DNA of 64,000 nt from Microbacterium elymi (GCF_021582895.2 NZ_CP091139.2:434001-498000), one strand, 5' to 3'; positions 1 through 10,150 are shown, counted from the stretch's first letter. Notes: generated by a model not told the origin, from the letters alone. Program-made: numbers and translations.

Positions 1-172
1 TGGCGCGACGCACCAGCAGCGAGACCTGGTGGCCCGGCAGTGCGACGTGCACCGGGTCGGTGCCGTGGCCGTAGATGACGGCGGGGATCTTGCCGGCGGC
101 GCGCAGACGGCGCGCGAAGCCCTTGCCGAAGTTCTCACGCAGCTCGGCGTGCACCTTGGTGTCGTCAGACAT
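1..172 (-). CDS. rplY: 50S ribosomal protein bL25 / general stress protein Ctc, 5' part
   Basis: Only the N-terminal 57 codons are inside the window; the gene runs off the left edge. The translation opens MSDDTKVHAELRENFGKGFA and continues RRLRAAGKIPAVIYGHG, the typical start of bL25, which binds 5S rRNA in the large subunit. The longer Ctc form has an extra C-terminal domain that cannot be seen here. The ATG at 172 is preceded by an AGGAGAG Shine-Dalgarno sequence. In related actinobacteria this gene lies near prs and glmU, as here, and is usually followed by pth, which would lie outside the window. Confidence 0.9.
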   Translation of the reverse strand, partial: MSDDTKVHAELRENFGKGFARRLRAAGKIPAVIYGHGTDPVHVALPGHQVSLLVRRA

Positions 173-411
173 GTGTCTCTCCTCGCAGACCTGCGGGGCA
201 GGTCCTGATGTTTCGGGGTCTGTGTTCAACTCGAACGCATGCGCGTGAGGAAAGCCGCAGGGCCTGCTTCACCGCGTCGATCACGGATGCCACTCGCCGC
301 GCATCGGGTGCACGTGCGGCATCCCTCGCCGAAGTTGCGTCCCAAGTCTATCAGGCGGACCGATAGCATGAGGACGACGTCTGCGCACTCGACCCGCCCC
401 AGGAGGAACAC

Positions 412-537
412 ATGGACGCACAGCTCGCCTCGGACATGCTCCTGGGATTCATCGGCCTGGTCGTGCTCATCGGGGCGGTCAGCCTGGTGGCGTCGTTCTG
501 GCACCTGGGCCGGCAGAACAACTACCGCAAGCACTGA
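412..537 (+). CDS. 41-aa single-pass membrane protein
   Basis: This small ORF encodes 41 residues. It starts ATG after a near-perfect AGGAGGA Shine-Dalgarno sequence 5 nt upstream. The protein has a short acidic N-terminus (MDAQLASDM), one hydrophobic helix of about 20 residues (LLGFIGLVVLIGAVSLVAS) and a basic tail ending NNYRKH, so it should sit in the membrane with the basic end inside. It lies 45 bp upstream of gnd on the same strand and may share its transcript. I do not recognise a family. The strong ribosome site and clean topology are the reasons for calling it. Confidence 0.6.
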   Translation: MDAQLASDMLLGFIGLVVLIGAVSLVASFWHLGRQNNYRKH

Positions 538-582
538 TCTAGGCTGGGATCATCCCTGTGATCCCTTCCTCAAGGAGTGCGC

Positions 583-2044
583 GTGACCGAGTCGAGCGAC
601 CAGCCCACGGCCAACATCGGCGTGATCGGCCTGGCGGTGATGGGCTCGAACCTCGCCCGGAACCTCGCCAGCCGCGAGGGCAACACGGTGGCGGTGTACA
701 ACCGCACGCAGGCCAAGACCGACGAGCTGCTCGCCGACCACCCCGAGGCCGGATTCGTCGCCGGTTCGTCCTACGCACAGTTCGCCGCGTCGCTGACGGT
801 GCCCCGCACCGCGGTGATCATGGTCAAGGCGGGACGACCCACGGATGCCGTCATCGACGAGCTGGTGCAGGTGTTCGAGCCGGGTGACATCATCGTCGAC
901 GGCGGGAACGCGCTGTTCACCGACACCATCCGCCGCGAGCAGGCGGTGCGCGCCACCGGCATCAACTTCGTCGGCATGGGCGTCTCCGGCGGCGAAGAGG
1001 GGGCGTTGCGGGGCCCGTCGCTGATGCCCGGCGGGTCGGACGAGTCCTGGGTCACCCTCGGCCCGATCCTGAAGGGCATCGCGGCGATCGCAGAGGGCGA
1101 GCCGTGCGTCACGCACGTCGGCCACGACGGCGCCGGGCATTTCGTGAAGATGGTGCACAACGGCATCGAGTACGCCGACATGCAGCTGATCGCCGAGGCA
1201 TACGACCTCATCCGGCGCGGCACCGGCCTGAGCCCCGCCGAGATCGCCGACGTGTTCACCGACTGGAACGCCGGCGAGCTGAACTCGTACCTGATCGAGA
1301 TCACCTCCGAGGTGCTCCGGCAGACGGATGCCGCGACGGCCGCCCCGCTGGTGGATGTCATCGTCGACCAGGCCGGTGCGAAGGGCACCGGCGGCTGGAC
1401 CGTGCAGACCGCGATCGACCTCGGGGTGCCGGTGTCGGGGATCGCCGAGGCGGTCTTCGCCCGGTCGCTGTCCAGCCACCCGGACCAGCGCGCCGCGGCT
1501 CGCGCAGCTGCCCGGCCCTGCCGAGCCGCTTGCGGTCACGGACGCCTCCGGCTTCATCGAGGACGTCCGCCTGGCGCTGTTCGCCTCGAAGATCGTCGCC
1601 TATTCGCAGGGGTTCGACGAGATCCGCGCCGGTGCCGCGCAGTACGACTGGAGCATCGACCTGGGCGCGGTCGCCGAGATCTGGCGCGGCGGGTGCATCA
1701 TCCGCGCCCAGTTCCTGAACCGCATCTCCGAGGCGTATGCGCAGACCCCCGATCTGCAGGTGCTGCTGACCGCGCCCTACTTCGTCGAGGCGCTGGAGCG
1801 GGCGCAGGCGGCCTGGCGCCGGATCGTGGCGACGGCGGCGCAATCCGGCATCCCCTCTCCCGCCTTCTCGTCGTCGCTGGCATACTACGACGGCCTGCGC
1901 GCGGACCGCCTGCCGGCCGCACTGATCCAGGGGCAGCGCGACTTCTTCGGTGCGCACACCTACCGCCGCACCGACCGGGAGGGCACGTTCCACACGCTGT
2001 GGTCGGGCGACCGCAGCGAGATCGAGGCAGAGGACACGCACTGA
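583..2044 (+). CDS. gnd: NADP-dependent 6-phosphogluconate dehydrogenase, decarboxylating
   Basis: Converts 6-phosphogluconate to ribulose 5-phosphate and CO2 in the oxidative pentose phosphate pathway. The N-terminus carries the Rossmann motif GVIGLAVMGSNLARN, then IVDGGNALFTDT, the substrate motif GVSGGEEGALRGPSLMPGG and the catalytic KMVHNGIEYADMQ. The second half (FIEDVRLALFASKIVAYSQGF) is the conserved all-helical dimer domain. The GTG at 583 is chosen because AAGGAG lies just upstream. The frame changes at 1498-1503 (GCTCGC). Removing one base to give GCTGC joins the halves into a protein of about 486 aa, the normal length, so I read this as a sequence error. Confidence 0.93.
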
Positions 2045-2073
2045 CCGAGCTGCGGGTCTCTCCCGGCCTGCGT

Positions 2074-2504
2074 GTGCAGCGCACCGCGGCCCGCCTCGTG
2101 CTGACCGCACTGACGGCCGGCTACCTGTGGGCGGTCGGCTGGATGACGCTGCGCGCGCGGCCGTACGGCGCCGACATCGCGAACGGGCTGGATCGCCTGC
2201 TGCAGTGGTTCGCGCAGCACTCCTCCACCGCCTGGATCACGTTCGACCGGGTCGAGTTCGCCTCGAACGTGGTGATGTTCGTGCCGCTGGGCGTCCTCGC
2301 CGTGCTGTGGTTCGGCGTGCGCGGCTGGTGGACCGCGCCGGTGGTCGGACTGCTGGTCAGCGGCGCGATCGAGTCGGCGCAGGCGCTGCTGCTGTCGTCG
2401 CGCGTGCCGGATGTGCGCGATATCGTCGCCAACACCGCCGGAGCCACCCTGGGGATGCTGTTCATGCGCTGCTGGCGTTCCTGCTGCTGCCGCGAAGATC
2501 CTGA
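2074..2504 (+). CDS. VanZ-like membrane protein
   Basis: A small protein with four predicted membrane helices and a VanZ-like core: a helix with GVLAVLWFG, then SGAIESAQALLL and the conserved VPDVRDIVANTAGATLG. VanZ-family proteins are membrane proteins of mostly unknown function; the founding member confers low-level teicoplanin resistance. The frame appears to shift at about 2468. With one base restored (CGGCTGC for CGCTGC) the last helix reads RLLAFLLLPRRS and ends at 2504. The start is uncertain: GTG 2074 is the first plausible codon in frame, 29 nt after gnd, with no clear Shine-Dalgarno sequence. Confidence 0.65.
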
Positions 2505-2571
2505 CCGCGGCCCTTCCGAGACTCACAGGATCGCCATAGGCTGAGCCATAGCTCCCTCACAGCGGGATGAC

Positions 2572-2577
2572 GAGAAT
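2572..2577 (+). promoter_or_regulatory. -10 hexamer for a leaderless response-regulator transcript
   Basis: GAGAAT lies exactly 6 nt before the ATG at 2584. There is no Shine-Dalgarno sequence. The arrangement is repeated at more than 20 other genes in the window. Confidence 0.5.
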
Positions 2578-2583
2578 CGAGAC

Positions 2584-3319
2584 ATGACCATGACTGCCTG
2601 CCGGTTCCTCCCTCCACCGCGCGGACGGCGCCGCCCCGCGCATCCTCGTCGTCGACGACGAGCAGATGCTCACCGATCTGCTGTCCATGGCGCTGCGGAT
2701 GGAAGGGTGGGACGTGCACACCGCGGCGTCCGGATTCGAAGCGCTGCAGGCCGCCCGCGACTACCAGCCGGACGCCCTGGTGCTGGACATCATGATGCCC
2801 GACCTGGACGGGATGAGCGTGCTCGAGCGGCTGCGTCATTCGGGCAACAACGTCCCGGTGCTGTTCCTGACGGCGAAGGACTCGGTCGGCGATCGGGTCG
2901 CGGGCCTGACCGCCGGCGGCGACGACTACGTCACCAAGCCGTTCAGCCTCGAAGAGGTGGTGGCGCGGCTGCGCGGGCTGATGCGGCGCTCGGGGACCGC
3001 CCAGGACGTGGAGGCCGAGCCGATCCTGCGCGTGGGCGACCTGTCCCTGAACGAGGACAGCCACGAGGTCGAGCGCTCCGGCCGACAGATCGAACTGACG
3101 GCCACCGAGTTCGAGCTGCTGCGCTATCTCATGCGCAACCAGCGCCGGGTGGTCTCGAAGGCCCAGATCCTGGACCGCGTGTGGAACTACGACTTCGGCG
3201 GCCGCTCCAGCGTCGTCGAGCTGTACATCTCGTATCTGCGCAAGAAGATCGACCAGGGCGAAGAGCCGCTGATCCACACGGTGCGCGGCGTCGGGTACAT
3301 GATCAAAGCGCCCCAGTGA
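2584..3319 (+). CDS. OmpR/PhoB-family response regulator
   Basis: A two-domain regulator. The receiver domain has the acidic pocket (ILVVDDEQMLTD), the phosphoacceptor Asp in VLDIMMPDLDG, the switch Thr in LFLTAKDS and the invariant Lys in VTKPF. The C-terminal winged-helix DNA-binding domain (LTATEFELLRYLMRN to VRGVGYMI) is of OmpR type. The frame changes at 2596-2601 (GCCTGC); removing one C gives MTMTAAGSSLHRADG before the receiver domain. The stop overlaps the GTG of the downstream kinase gene by 4 nt, so the two are translationally coupled and form one system. It resembles MprA/TcrA-type regulators, but its targets cannot be inferred. Confidence 0.9.
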
Positions 3320-4799
3320 CCGCTCCGCTCGCATCCCGGCGGGCCCACATGAGTCTGCAGACCCGCCTGATGGCGACGGTCATCGGCATCGTGGCGCTGA
3401 TCCTGGCGGCCGTGGCGCTGGGCACCAGTGCGATCCTGGGCGGCATCCTGCGAGCAGAACCTGGACACCAAGGTGCGGGACTCGGTCGCGGCGGTCGCGC
3501 CCAACCTCCCCCGTCCGTCGCTGACCGGCAATTCGATGGTGGCGTACGAGACACTGCAGAACTCCCGCCCCCAGCCCGGCTTCCTCCTCGTGGCCCAGCC
3601 CGCGGGCAGCCCGCCCGACGGGGCCTACGTCGACGAAGACGGCGACGTGCGGCAGCTGTCGGCACGACAGGTGGAGCAGGTCGCCGTCTCGCTGCAGCAC
3701 GAGCAGACCGCGACCGTGTCGATCGACGCGCTGGGCGCCTACCGTCTGCGCGGCACCTCCCTCGGCAATGCCTACGCGATCGCCGGCGGCCTTCCGCTGA
3801 GCGAGGTCAACGCGACGATCGCGCAGATCCTGACCACCGTCCTGCTGGTCACCCTGGGTGGCCTGCTGCCTGGCCGCGGCGATCGCCGTCGTCATCCGGC
3901 GGGGTCTGCGTCCGCTGCGTGCGGTCGCCGACACCGCCACCCGGGTCGCGTCCGTGCCCATGGCCGAGGGCGATGTGTCGATCGCGGAGCGCGTCCCGGC
4001 CGACCAGGTGGACGAGCGCACCGAGATCGGGCGCGTCGGGGCGGCGCTGAACACGCTGCTGGACCACGTCAGCACCTCACTGCAGGCCCGCCAGCACAAC
4101 GAGGAGCGGATGCGCAGCTTCGTCGCCGACGCCAGCCACGAGTTGCGCACCCCGCTCGCGTCGATCCGCGGCTACTCCGAGCTGTCGCTGCGCGACCCCG
4201 ACCTGACCGACGGCACCTCGCAGGCGCTGGAGCGCATCCAGGCGCAGTCCCTGCGGATGACGGCCCTGGTCGAGGATCTCCTGCTGCTGGCACGCCTGGA
4301 CGAGGGACAGGAGCTGGTGTTCGACACGGTCGATCTGACCCGGCTGGCCGTCGAGGCGGTCGGGGACGCGCGCCCCGCCGGTCCGGACCATCACTGGCGG
4401 GTCGAGGTGACCGAGGATCCGGTGATCGTCGCCGGCGACACCGCACGTCTGCACCAGGTCGCGGCCAATCTGCTCGCCAATGCCCGCACGCACACCCCCG
4501 CCGGCAGCGAGGTGACCACCACCGTGCTCCGCGACGGCGCCGACGCCGTGCTGCGCGTGCATGACGACGGTCCGGGCATCGACCCGTCGGTGGCCTCGGA
4601 GCTGTTCGAGCGGTTCGCCCGTGCAGACCGGTCCCGCGCCCGGAAGACCGGCGGAACGGGGCTGGGCCTGTCGATCGTGCGGGCCATCGTGGCGGCCCAC
4701 CACGGCACCATCACCGCGCACAGCGTCCCCGGCGACACCACGTTCGAGGTGCGGATCCCCGCCCGCCCCGACGATCCGTCGGCGATCGCCGATCAGTAG
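3316..4799 (+). CDS. Sensor histidine kinase (HisKA/HATPase)
   Basis: Membrane sensor kinase paired with the preceding regulator. A first helix (residues about 15-40) is followed by an extracytoplasmic sensor region of about 130 residues, a second helix (VLLVTLGGLLLAAAIAVVI after correction), a HAMP linker, the phosphoacceptor motif DASHELRTPLASIRG and an ATPase domain with HDDGPGID and GGTGLGLSIV. Two frame changes, at 3450-3455 (GCGAGC) and about 3868-3873 (extra C in CTGCTGCCTGG), are each repaired by removing one base at a GCWGC site, giving about 494 aa. The 3' end overlaps the convergent oxidoreductase gene by 7 bp. The stimulus is unknown. Confidence 0.9.
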
Positions 4800-6359
4800 C
4801 CGCTGAACGCGTCGGTCGTGATCGAGCGCGCCCGCTCCAGCGCCGGCGCCAGGTCGGCGATCAGCGCCGCCGGGCCGGACACGTACGCGTGGCGCTCACC
4901 CAGGTCGGTCACGGTGCGCTGCAGGACGTCGGCGGTCAGCCGCACGCCCCGCGCCCACTCCCACTGCGGCGGCAGCCGATCCGGCTCGTCGCGGCTGAAG
5001 ACGATGACGCGCACCCCGGTCGCGGCCAGATCGTCGCGGAACGCCAGCTCGGCGGCATCCGAGACCACGTAGATCACGATGATGTCGCGGGCACGGCCGG
5101 TCAGCGTCAGATGGCGCAGCTGCGACACGAACGGGGTCACGCCGATGCCGGCCGCCACCATCAGGACGCGGCTGTCGGGATGCCGCGGCAGCACGAAGTC
5201 GCCCCACACGCCGGTGACCGCCAGCGCCGTGCCCGGCGTGATCGCCGCCAGCGCCTTCTTGTACGTCGACTGCGATCCGCGCCGGAACGCGATCCGCACG
5301 GTGGGCAGGTCCTCGGGGGCCGAGGCGATGCTGAACTCGCGACGGGTGCCGCGGGCGTCCGGGCGGCGATGCGGCACGTCCAGTTCGAGGAACTGGCCCG
5401 CGGTGAACGAGAAGCCGCGGCCGGCGTGGAAGACCAGCTCCTCCACCGTGGGCGTGATCGCCGCGCGGCCCTCGAAGACGAGGCGCACGGCGGCACGGAC
5501 GGCGAACAGGAAGGCGATGAGGTTGCCCACCAGCAGCGCCCGCTCCTGGCCGAGGCCCACCGGGAACGTGCCGAACAGCGGCGCCCAGCCCACGAGCACC
5601 CCGACCACCGCGGCCACGACCAGTTGCTGCCAGCGTCGCGGGGGCAGGGTCAGCGGCTCGGACAGCATGAACGCGCCCAGGAACAGCAGCGGCGAGGACC
5701 ACAGGCGTCGCCACACCAGCGTCCACACGTCCACCGGCACGCCCTGCTGCCGGTACTGCACGGCGGCCGCGACCACGCCGACCACGAGCGCCACCACCCA
5801 GAACAGGGCGATCACCCGCAGCTTCTCGGTGCGCCACAGCAGGATCACGCCCAGCAGGAGCACGAGCGGGCCGAACACCGGCGAGCCGACCCACCACGAG
5901 GACCACCCCAGCGCGTAGACCCCGCTGATCGCCGAGATCAGGGTGAGGACGGTGGCCCCCACCGCCGCGGGATTGAACACGTGCCGGCCGCGCCAGGCGA
6001 GGAGGTACTTCGAGGCGGATGCCACGGCCCCGGCGATCGCGATGCCGGCCAGACCGACCGGATCGACCGTGGGCCGCAGGCACGAACAGCAGGATCGCCG
6101 CGGTGATCAGCGAGGACTCGACCCGCCAGGGCAGACGCAGCAAACGCTGGGATGCGGCATCCACCGCCGCGCACACCACGACCAGGACCACGGCCGTCGC
6201 CAGCAGCTCCAGCGGCGCGGGACCGGCCAGCCCCAGCAGCGACATCAGCAGCGCCACGACGGCGAGCAGGCCCAGCGCGTACAGCGCCAGGCGGTACATC
6301 GAGATCTTGCCCAGGACCGCGAAGCCGCGGTTCCAGAGCGCCGTCAGCGAAGTGAACAC
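4793..6359 (-). CDS. Membrane flavoreductase: NqrB/RnfD-like domain fused to a ferredoxin-NADP reductase domain
   Basis: The N-terminal half has about eight hydrophobic helices, including VFNPAAVGATVLTL, which resembles the NqrB/RnfD membrane domain with its FNP motif. The C-terminal half is an FNR-like module with FAD-binding RREFSIASAP, nucleotide-binding VAAGIGVTPFVSQL and the end motif DAFSGY. Together they suggest NAD(P)H-driven electron transfer to or from a membrane flavin or quinone site. No other rnf or nqr subunit is nearby, so a stand-alone role is inferred. The frame changes at 6076-6081 (GCAGGC on the plus strand); removing one base restores about 522 aa. It starts GTG, 10 nt after prs on the same strand. 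Confidence 0.8.
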
Positions 6360-6369
6360 GACGGGCGGA

Positions 6370-7405
6370 TCACGCCGCCCCGTCGAACATGCTCGTCACC
6401 GAGCCGTCGACGAACACCTCGTGGATCGCCCGCGCCAGCAGCGGGGCGATCGGCAGGACCAGGCAACCGGGGAACATCTTGTCGGCCGGCAGCGGGAGCG
6501 TGTCGGTCACGACGACCTCGTCGATCGCGTCGTCCTGCAGCCGCTGGACCGCCGGGTCGCTGAACACGGGATGCGTGGCGGCGACGATGACCCGCTCGGC
6601 CCCGTTCTCCTTCAGCGCCTGGGCGGCCTTCAGGATGGTGCCGCCGGTGTCGATCATGTCGTCCACGAGCAGGCAGACGCGGCCGCGGACGCGGCCGACG
6701 ATCTCGTTGACCGTGACCTGGTTGGCCACGTTCGGGTCGCGGCGCTTGTGGATGATCGCCAGCGGCGCGTCCAGGCTGTCCGACCACTGGTCGGCAACGC
6801 GCACCCGGCCGGTGTCCGGCGAGACCACCGTGAGCTTCGCGCGGTCCTCTTCGCTGAGCGTGCGCACGAAGTGATCCAGCAGCACCGGCTTGGCGAACAG
6901 GTGGTCCACCGGCCCGTCGAAGAAGCCCTGGATCTGCGCGGCATGCAGGTCCACGCTCATCACCCGGTCCGCGCCCGCCGTCTTGAGCAGGTCGGCGACC
7001 AGGCGGGCGCTGATCGGCTCGCGACCGCGCCCCTTCTTGTCCTGGCGCGAATACGGATAGTACGGCGCGACGACGGTGATGCGCTTCGCAGAGGCCCGCT
7101 TGGCAGCATCCAGCATGATCAGCAGCTCCATCAGCCACTCGTTCACCGGCGGACCGAACGACTGGACTAGGAACACGTCGCAAGCCTCGGATCGACACCT
7201 CGAAGCGGGTGAGGATCTCCCCCGAGGCGAACGTCCGGTACTCGGTGGGCACCAGCTCGGTGCCCAGCGCGGCTGCCACTTCGGCGGCGAGGGCGGGATT
7301 GGAGCGGCCGGAGGCGACCACCAGCCGCTTCTTGGTCTTGGCGACCAGACCCGGCGCTATGCCCCGGACGCGATCGAGGTCAACCTTCTTGTCCTTGTGG
7401 CTCAT
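6370..7405 (-). CDS. prs: Ribose-phosphate pyrophosphokinase (PRPP synthetase)
   Basis: Makes 5-phosphoribosyl-1-pyrophosphate from ribose 5-phosphate and ATP for nucleotide, His and Trp synthesis. Visible motifs are the substrate site VQSFGPPVNEWLMELL, the flexible-loop region YSRQDKKGRGREPISA, metal/ATP-binding VDLHAAQIQGFFDGPVDHL and the PRPP-binding loop LVDDMIDTGGT. The frame changes at 7180-7185 (GCAAGC on plus). Removing one A gives SIRGCDVFLVQSF and a continuous protein of about 344 aa, slightly longer than usual because of an N-terminal extension from the ATG at 7405. The gene is essential, so the frame change must be artefactual. It overlaps the end of glmU by 26 bp. Confidence 0.95.
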
Positions 7406-8850
7406 CGCCCGCCTTCTGTGCGGACCGTGCGCGGGCGGCGACATCCGCCGCAGCCGTGCCCGATCGGTTCTTCTCGACCCACCCCTCGATGTTGCGCTGG
7501 GGTGCCACGCTGAGTGCCAGGGCTCCGGCAGGAACATCCTTGCGGATGACGGCACCGGCCCCGGTCTTCGCGCCTTCTCCGATCCTAACCGGCGCGACGA
7601 AGACGTTGTGCGAGCCGGAGTGGACCTCATCGCCGATCTCGGTGCGGTGCTTGGCGACGTCGTCGTAGTTCGCGGTGATGGCGCCGGCGCCCAGGTTGAC
7701 GCCCGTGCCGATCGTGGCGTCGCCGATGTACGAGAGGTGCGGCACCTTGCTGCCGGCGCCGATGGTGGAGTTCTTCGTCTCCACGAACGTGCCGATCTTG
7801 CCGTTCGCGGCCAGGACGGTGCCCGGACGCAGATAGGCGAACGGGCCGACGGTGGCGTCGGCCCCGATCACCGCGAGGGTGGCGTCGGTGCGGCGCACGG
7901 TGGCCCGCTCCCCCACCTCGCAGTCGACGAGGCTGGTGTCCGGCCCGATCACGGCGCCGGCCTCCACGCTCGTGGCGCGGAGCACCTGGGTGCCCGGCAG
8001 CAGTGTCACATCCGGTGCGAGCGTCGCCGTCACATCGATCCAGGTGGTGGCCGGGTCCATCACGGTCACGCCCTCCAGCCTGCCACCGCCGCACGGTGCG
8101 CGCGTTCAGCAGCCGCCCGACCTCGGACAGCTGGGCACGGTCGTTCACCCCGTAGGTGACGGTGACGTCGTCCACGACGGATGCCGACACCACGGCGCCG
8201 GCCCGACGCAGCAGTCCCGCGACATCGGTGAGGTACTTCTCGCCCTGTGCGTTGTCGGTGCCCACCCGCGGCAGGTGCGTGCGCAGTGCGTCCGCGCGGA
8301 ACACGTACACGCCGGCGTTGATCTCGCGGCCGGCGGCCTCCTCGGCGCTCGCGTCCTTCTGCTCCACGATGCGCTCGACCGCGCCGTCCGCATCGCGGAT
8401 GACCCGCCCGTACCCGTGCGCGTCGGCCACGACGGCCGACATGAGCGTCGCCGAAGCGCCGATCGCGCGATGCTCGGCGACGAACGCGGTCAGGGTCGCG
8501 GCATCCAGCAGCGGCACGTCCCCGGACAGCACCAGCACGTCCCCGTCGAACCCGCCCAGGGCCTCGAGTGCGACCTCGACCGCGCGCCCGGTGCCCGGAA
8601 CCGCGTCCTGGTCGACGATGCGCGTGCCCGGGGCGGCATCCGCCACCGCCTGCGCGACGAGGTCGCGCTCGTGCCGGACCACGACGAGCACGTCGGCGGG
8701 GTGCAGCGCGCGGGCGGTGTCCAGCACGTGGCCGACCAGCGGACGCCCGCCGATCCGGTGCAGCACCTTCGGGACCGCGGAGCGCATCCGGGTGCCCTGC
8801 CCTGCGGCGAGGATGACGACGGCAAGACGAGGATCGGCGTTCTCTGACAT
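7380..8850 (-). CDS. glmU: Bifunctional UDP-N-acetylglucosamine pyrophosphorylase / glucosamine-1-phosphate acetyltransferase
   Basis: Catalyses the last two steps to UDP-GlcNAc for peptidoglycan. The uridyltransferase domain opens VVILAAGQGTRMRSAVPKVLH. The C-terminal half is a left-handed beta-helix of hexapeptide repeats with the acetyltransferase signature ENKN-like TKNSTIGAGSKVPHLSYIGD and GAGAITANYDD. The frame changes at 8078-8083 (GCCTGC on plus); removing one base gives RWQLEGVTVMDP at the domain junction. The corrected length is about 489 aa, as expected. The ATG at 8850 is one nucleotide from the mature end of tRNA-Gln, and its only ribosome-site-like bases (GGCGGAGC) belong to the tRNA acceptor strand. 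Confidence 0.95.
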
Positions 8851-8851
8851 G

Positions 8852-8923
8852 CTCCGCCGCCAGGACTCGAACCTGGACTTAACAGCTCCAAAGGCTGTCG
8901 TGCTGCCATTACACCACGGCGGA
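8852..8923 (-). tRNA. tRNA-Gln (anticodon UUG)
   Basis: The minus strand folds as a complete cloverleaf. The acceptor TCCGCCG pairs with CGGCGGA, followed by the Gln-typical discriminator G. The anticodon stem ACAGC/GCTGT encloses the loop CTTTGGA, and the T arm is CCAGG-TTCGAGT-CCTGG. CCA is not encoded. The gene ends one nucleotide before the glmU start codon, so 3' processing of the tRNA would liberate a nearly leaderless glmU mRNA. Confidence 0.95.
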
Positions 8924-8982
8924 CCGGCCGCACTGCGACCGGGGTCAAGTCTGCCAGATCGCGCCGGGTGCGCCGCCTGGCC

Positions 8983-8988
8983 GATAAT
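8983..8988 (+). promoter_or_regulatory. -10 hexamer of the marR gene
   Basis: GATAAT, close to the TATAAT consensus, ends exactly 6 nt before the ATG at 8995, suggesting a leaderless transcript. Confidence 0.55.
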
Positions 8989-8994
8989 GGCAGG

Positions 8995-9490
8995 ATGACC
9001 GCGCAGACCGACGAAGTCGACCGGATCGTCGAGGCGTGGATCTCTCAGCGTCCCGACCTGGACTTCTCTCCGCTGGAGGTGCTCTCGCGGGTCGATCGGC
9101 TCTCACGGCACCTGGATCGCGCCCGCCGCGACGCCTTCCGCCGCAGCGAGCTCGAGCCGTGGGAGTGGGATGTGCTGTCGGCGCTGCGCCGCGCGGGCGA
9201 GCCGTTCCGGCTGACCCCGAAGGCCTGCCGAGCAGACCCTGGTCTCGTCCGGCACGATGACCAACCGCATCGACCGCCTCGTCGGGCGTCGACTCGTGCG
9301 GCGCGAGGGCGATCCGGCCGACGGTCGCAGCATCCTGGTGGTGCTCAGCGACGACGGCAAGACGCGCGTGGATGCCGCGATCACGCGTCTGGTGGACGCC
9401 GAGGCCGTGCTCCTGTCCCGGCTCTCGCGCACCGACCGCGAGCGGCTGGCCGCTCTGCTGCGCAAGCTCAGTCTCAGCTTCGACGTCTGA
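8995..9490 (+). CDS. MarR-family transcriptional regulator
   Basis: A winged-helix regulator of about 164 aa after correction. The N-terminal dimerisation helix is followed by the helix-turn-helix region (LEPWEWDVLSALRR and TLVSSGTMTNRIDRLVGR) and the wing RREGDPADGRSILVVLSDDGK, all typical of MarR. The frame changes at 9223-9228 (GCCTGC); removing one C gives TPKAAEQTLVSSG. It lies tail to tail with the flavin reductase-like gene, with stops 6 nt apart. No palindromic operator is obvious at its own promoter, so its ligand and targets are unknown. Confidence 0.88.
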
Positions 9491-9496
9491 GCCGGC

Positions 9497-10144
9497 TCAG
9501 TCGATGATCGGCGGGTACGGCGCGAGCCGGCTCGAGGGCAGCCAGCCGACCTCGTCACCGCGATCGAAGAAGTGGCGGAACGCGTAGACCAGCGGATGCC
9601 ACAGCCGCGGGTCGATCTCGTCGCCGTCCACGATCGCGGGGTCGGCGTGCACGCGCACCACCTCGGCCTCGACCATGAAGTATCCGCCGTCCAGGCCCGG
9701 GGTCATCCGGCGCACGACCGCCTCGAACTGCAGCAGGCACTCCTGCACCCGCGGCGCCGCCACCCGGTCCGACGACTGGGGTGTCAGGTGCGCGGCCGCG
9801 AACTTGTCGCGCGCGAACGCATAGCGCTGGGCCTTGGCCGCCGGCACCGGGTCGCGCCCGGTCAGCCGCGACAGGCGCACGAGCGCCGGCCACAGCGCCG
9901 GCGACGGGAAGTTCACGGTGATGTCCGGACGCTCGGCCATGTTCAGCGCGGTCTGCCCGTCGGCCTCGATCCCCAGGCACAGCATGTCGCCCAGCGCCCA
10001 GTGCGACGACGCGGCGGCGAGATTGGCCGAGCCGTCGGCGTTGACCGAGCCGATCAGGTATGCCGGCGTTCCCACGTACAGGACATGGGGGCGGGCGACC
10101 ACGTGCGTGGCGGCCGGCGCGGAGGCGGGCTGCTCGGCGGTCAT
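9497..10144 (-). CDS. Flavin reductase-like, FMN-binding split-barrel protein
   Basis: 215 residues in one uninterrupted frame. The sequence HVLYVGTPAYLIGSVNADGSANLAA followed by SSHWALGDMLCLGIE and ITVNFPSPALWP is the FMN-binding split-barrel pattern of the flavin reductase-like family (DUF447/FlaRed type). Such proteins bind FMN and often reduce flavins or act on small substrates; the actual substrate here is unknown. The start ATG at 10144 has TACGTT exactly 6 nt upstream on its own strand and no Shine-Dalgarno sequence. Confidence 0.8.
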   Translation of the reverse strand: MTAEQPASAPAATHVVARPHVLYVGTPAYLIGSVNADGSANLAAASSHWALGDMLCLGIEADGQTALNMAERPDITVNFPSPALWPALVRLSRLTGRDPVPAAKAQRYAFARDKFAAAHLTPQSSDRVAAPRVQECLLQFEAVVRRMTPGLDGGYFMVEAEVVRVHADPAIVDGDEIDPRLWHPLVYAFRHFFDRGDEVGWLPSSRLAPYPPIID

Positions 10145-10150
10145 GATCCG

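Noticed and set aside
4889..6106. Long plus-strand open frame over the flavoreductase gene
   Set aside because: The translation is His/Arg/Gln-rich with no domain, while the minus strand encodes a clear NqrB/FNR protein.
577..8850. Frame breaks in gnd, prs, glmU and others considered as pseudogenes or programmed frameshifting
   Set aside because: The genes are essential or core, the breaks occur in unrelated genes at the same short GCWGC word, and no slippery heptamer or recoding stimulator is seen.
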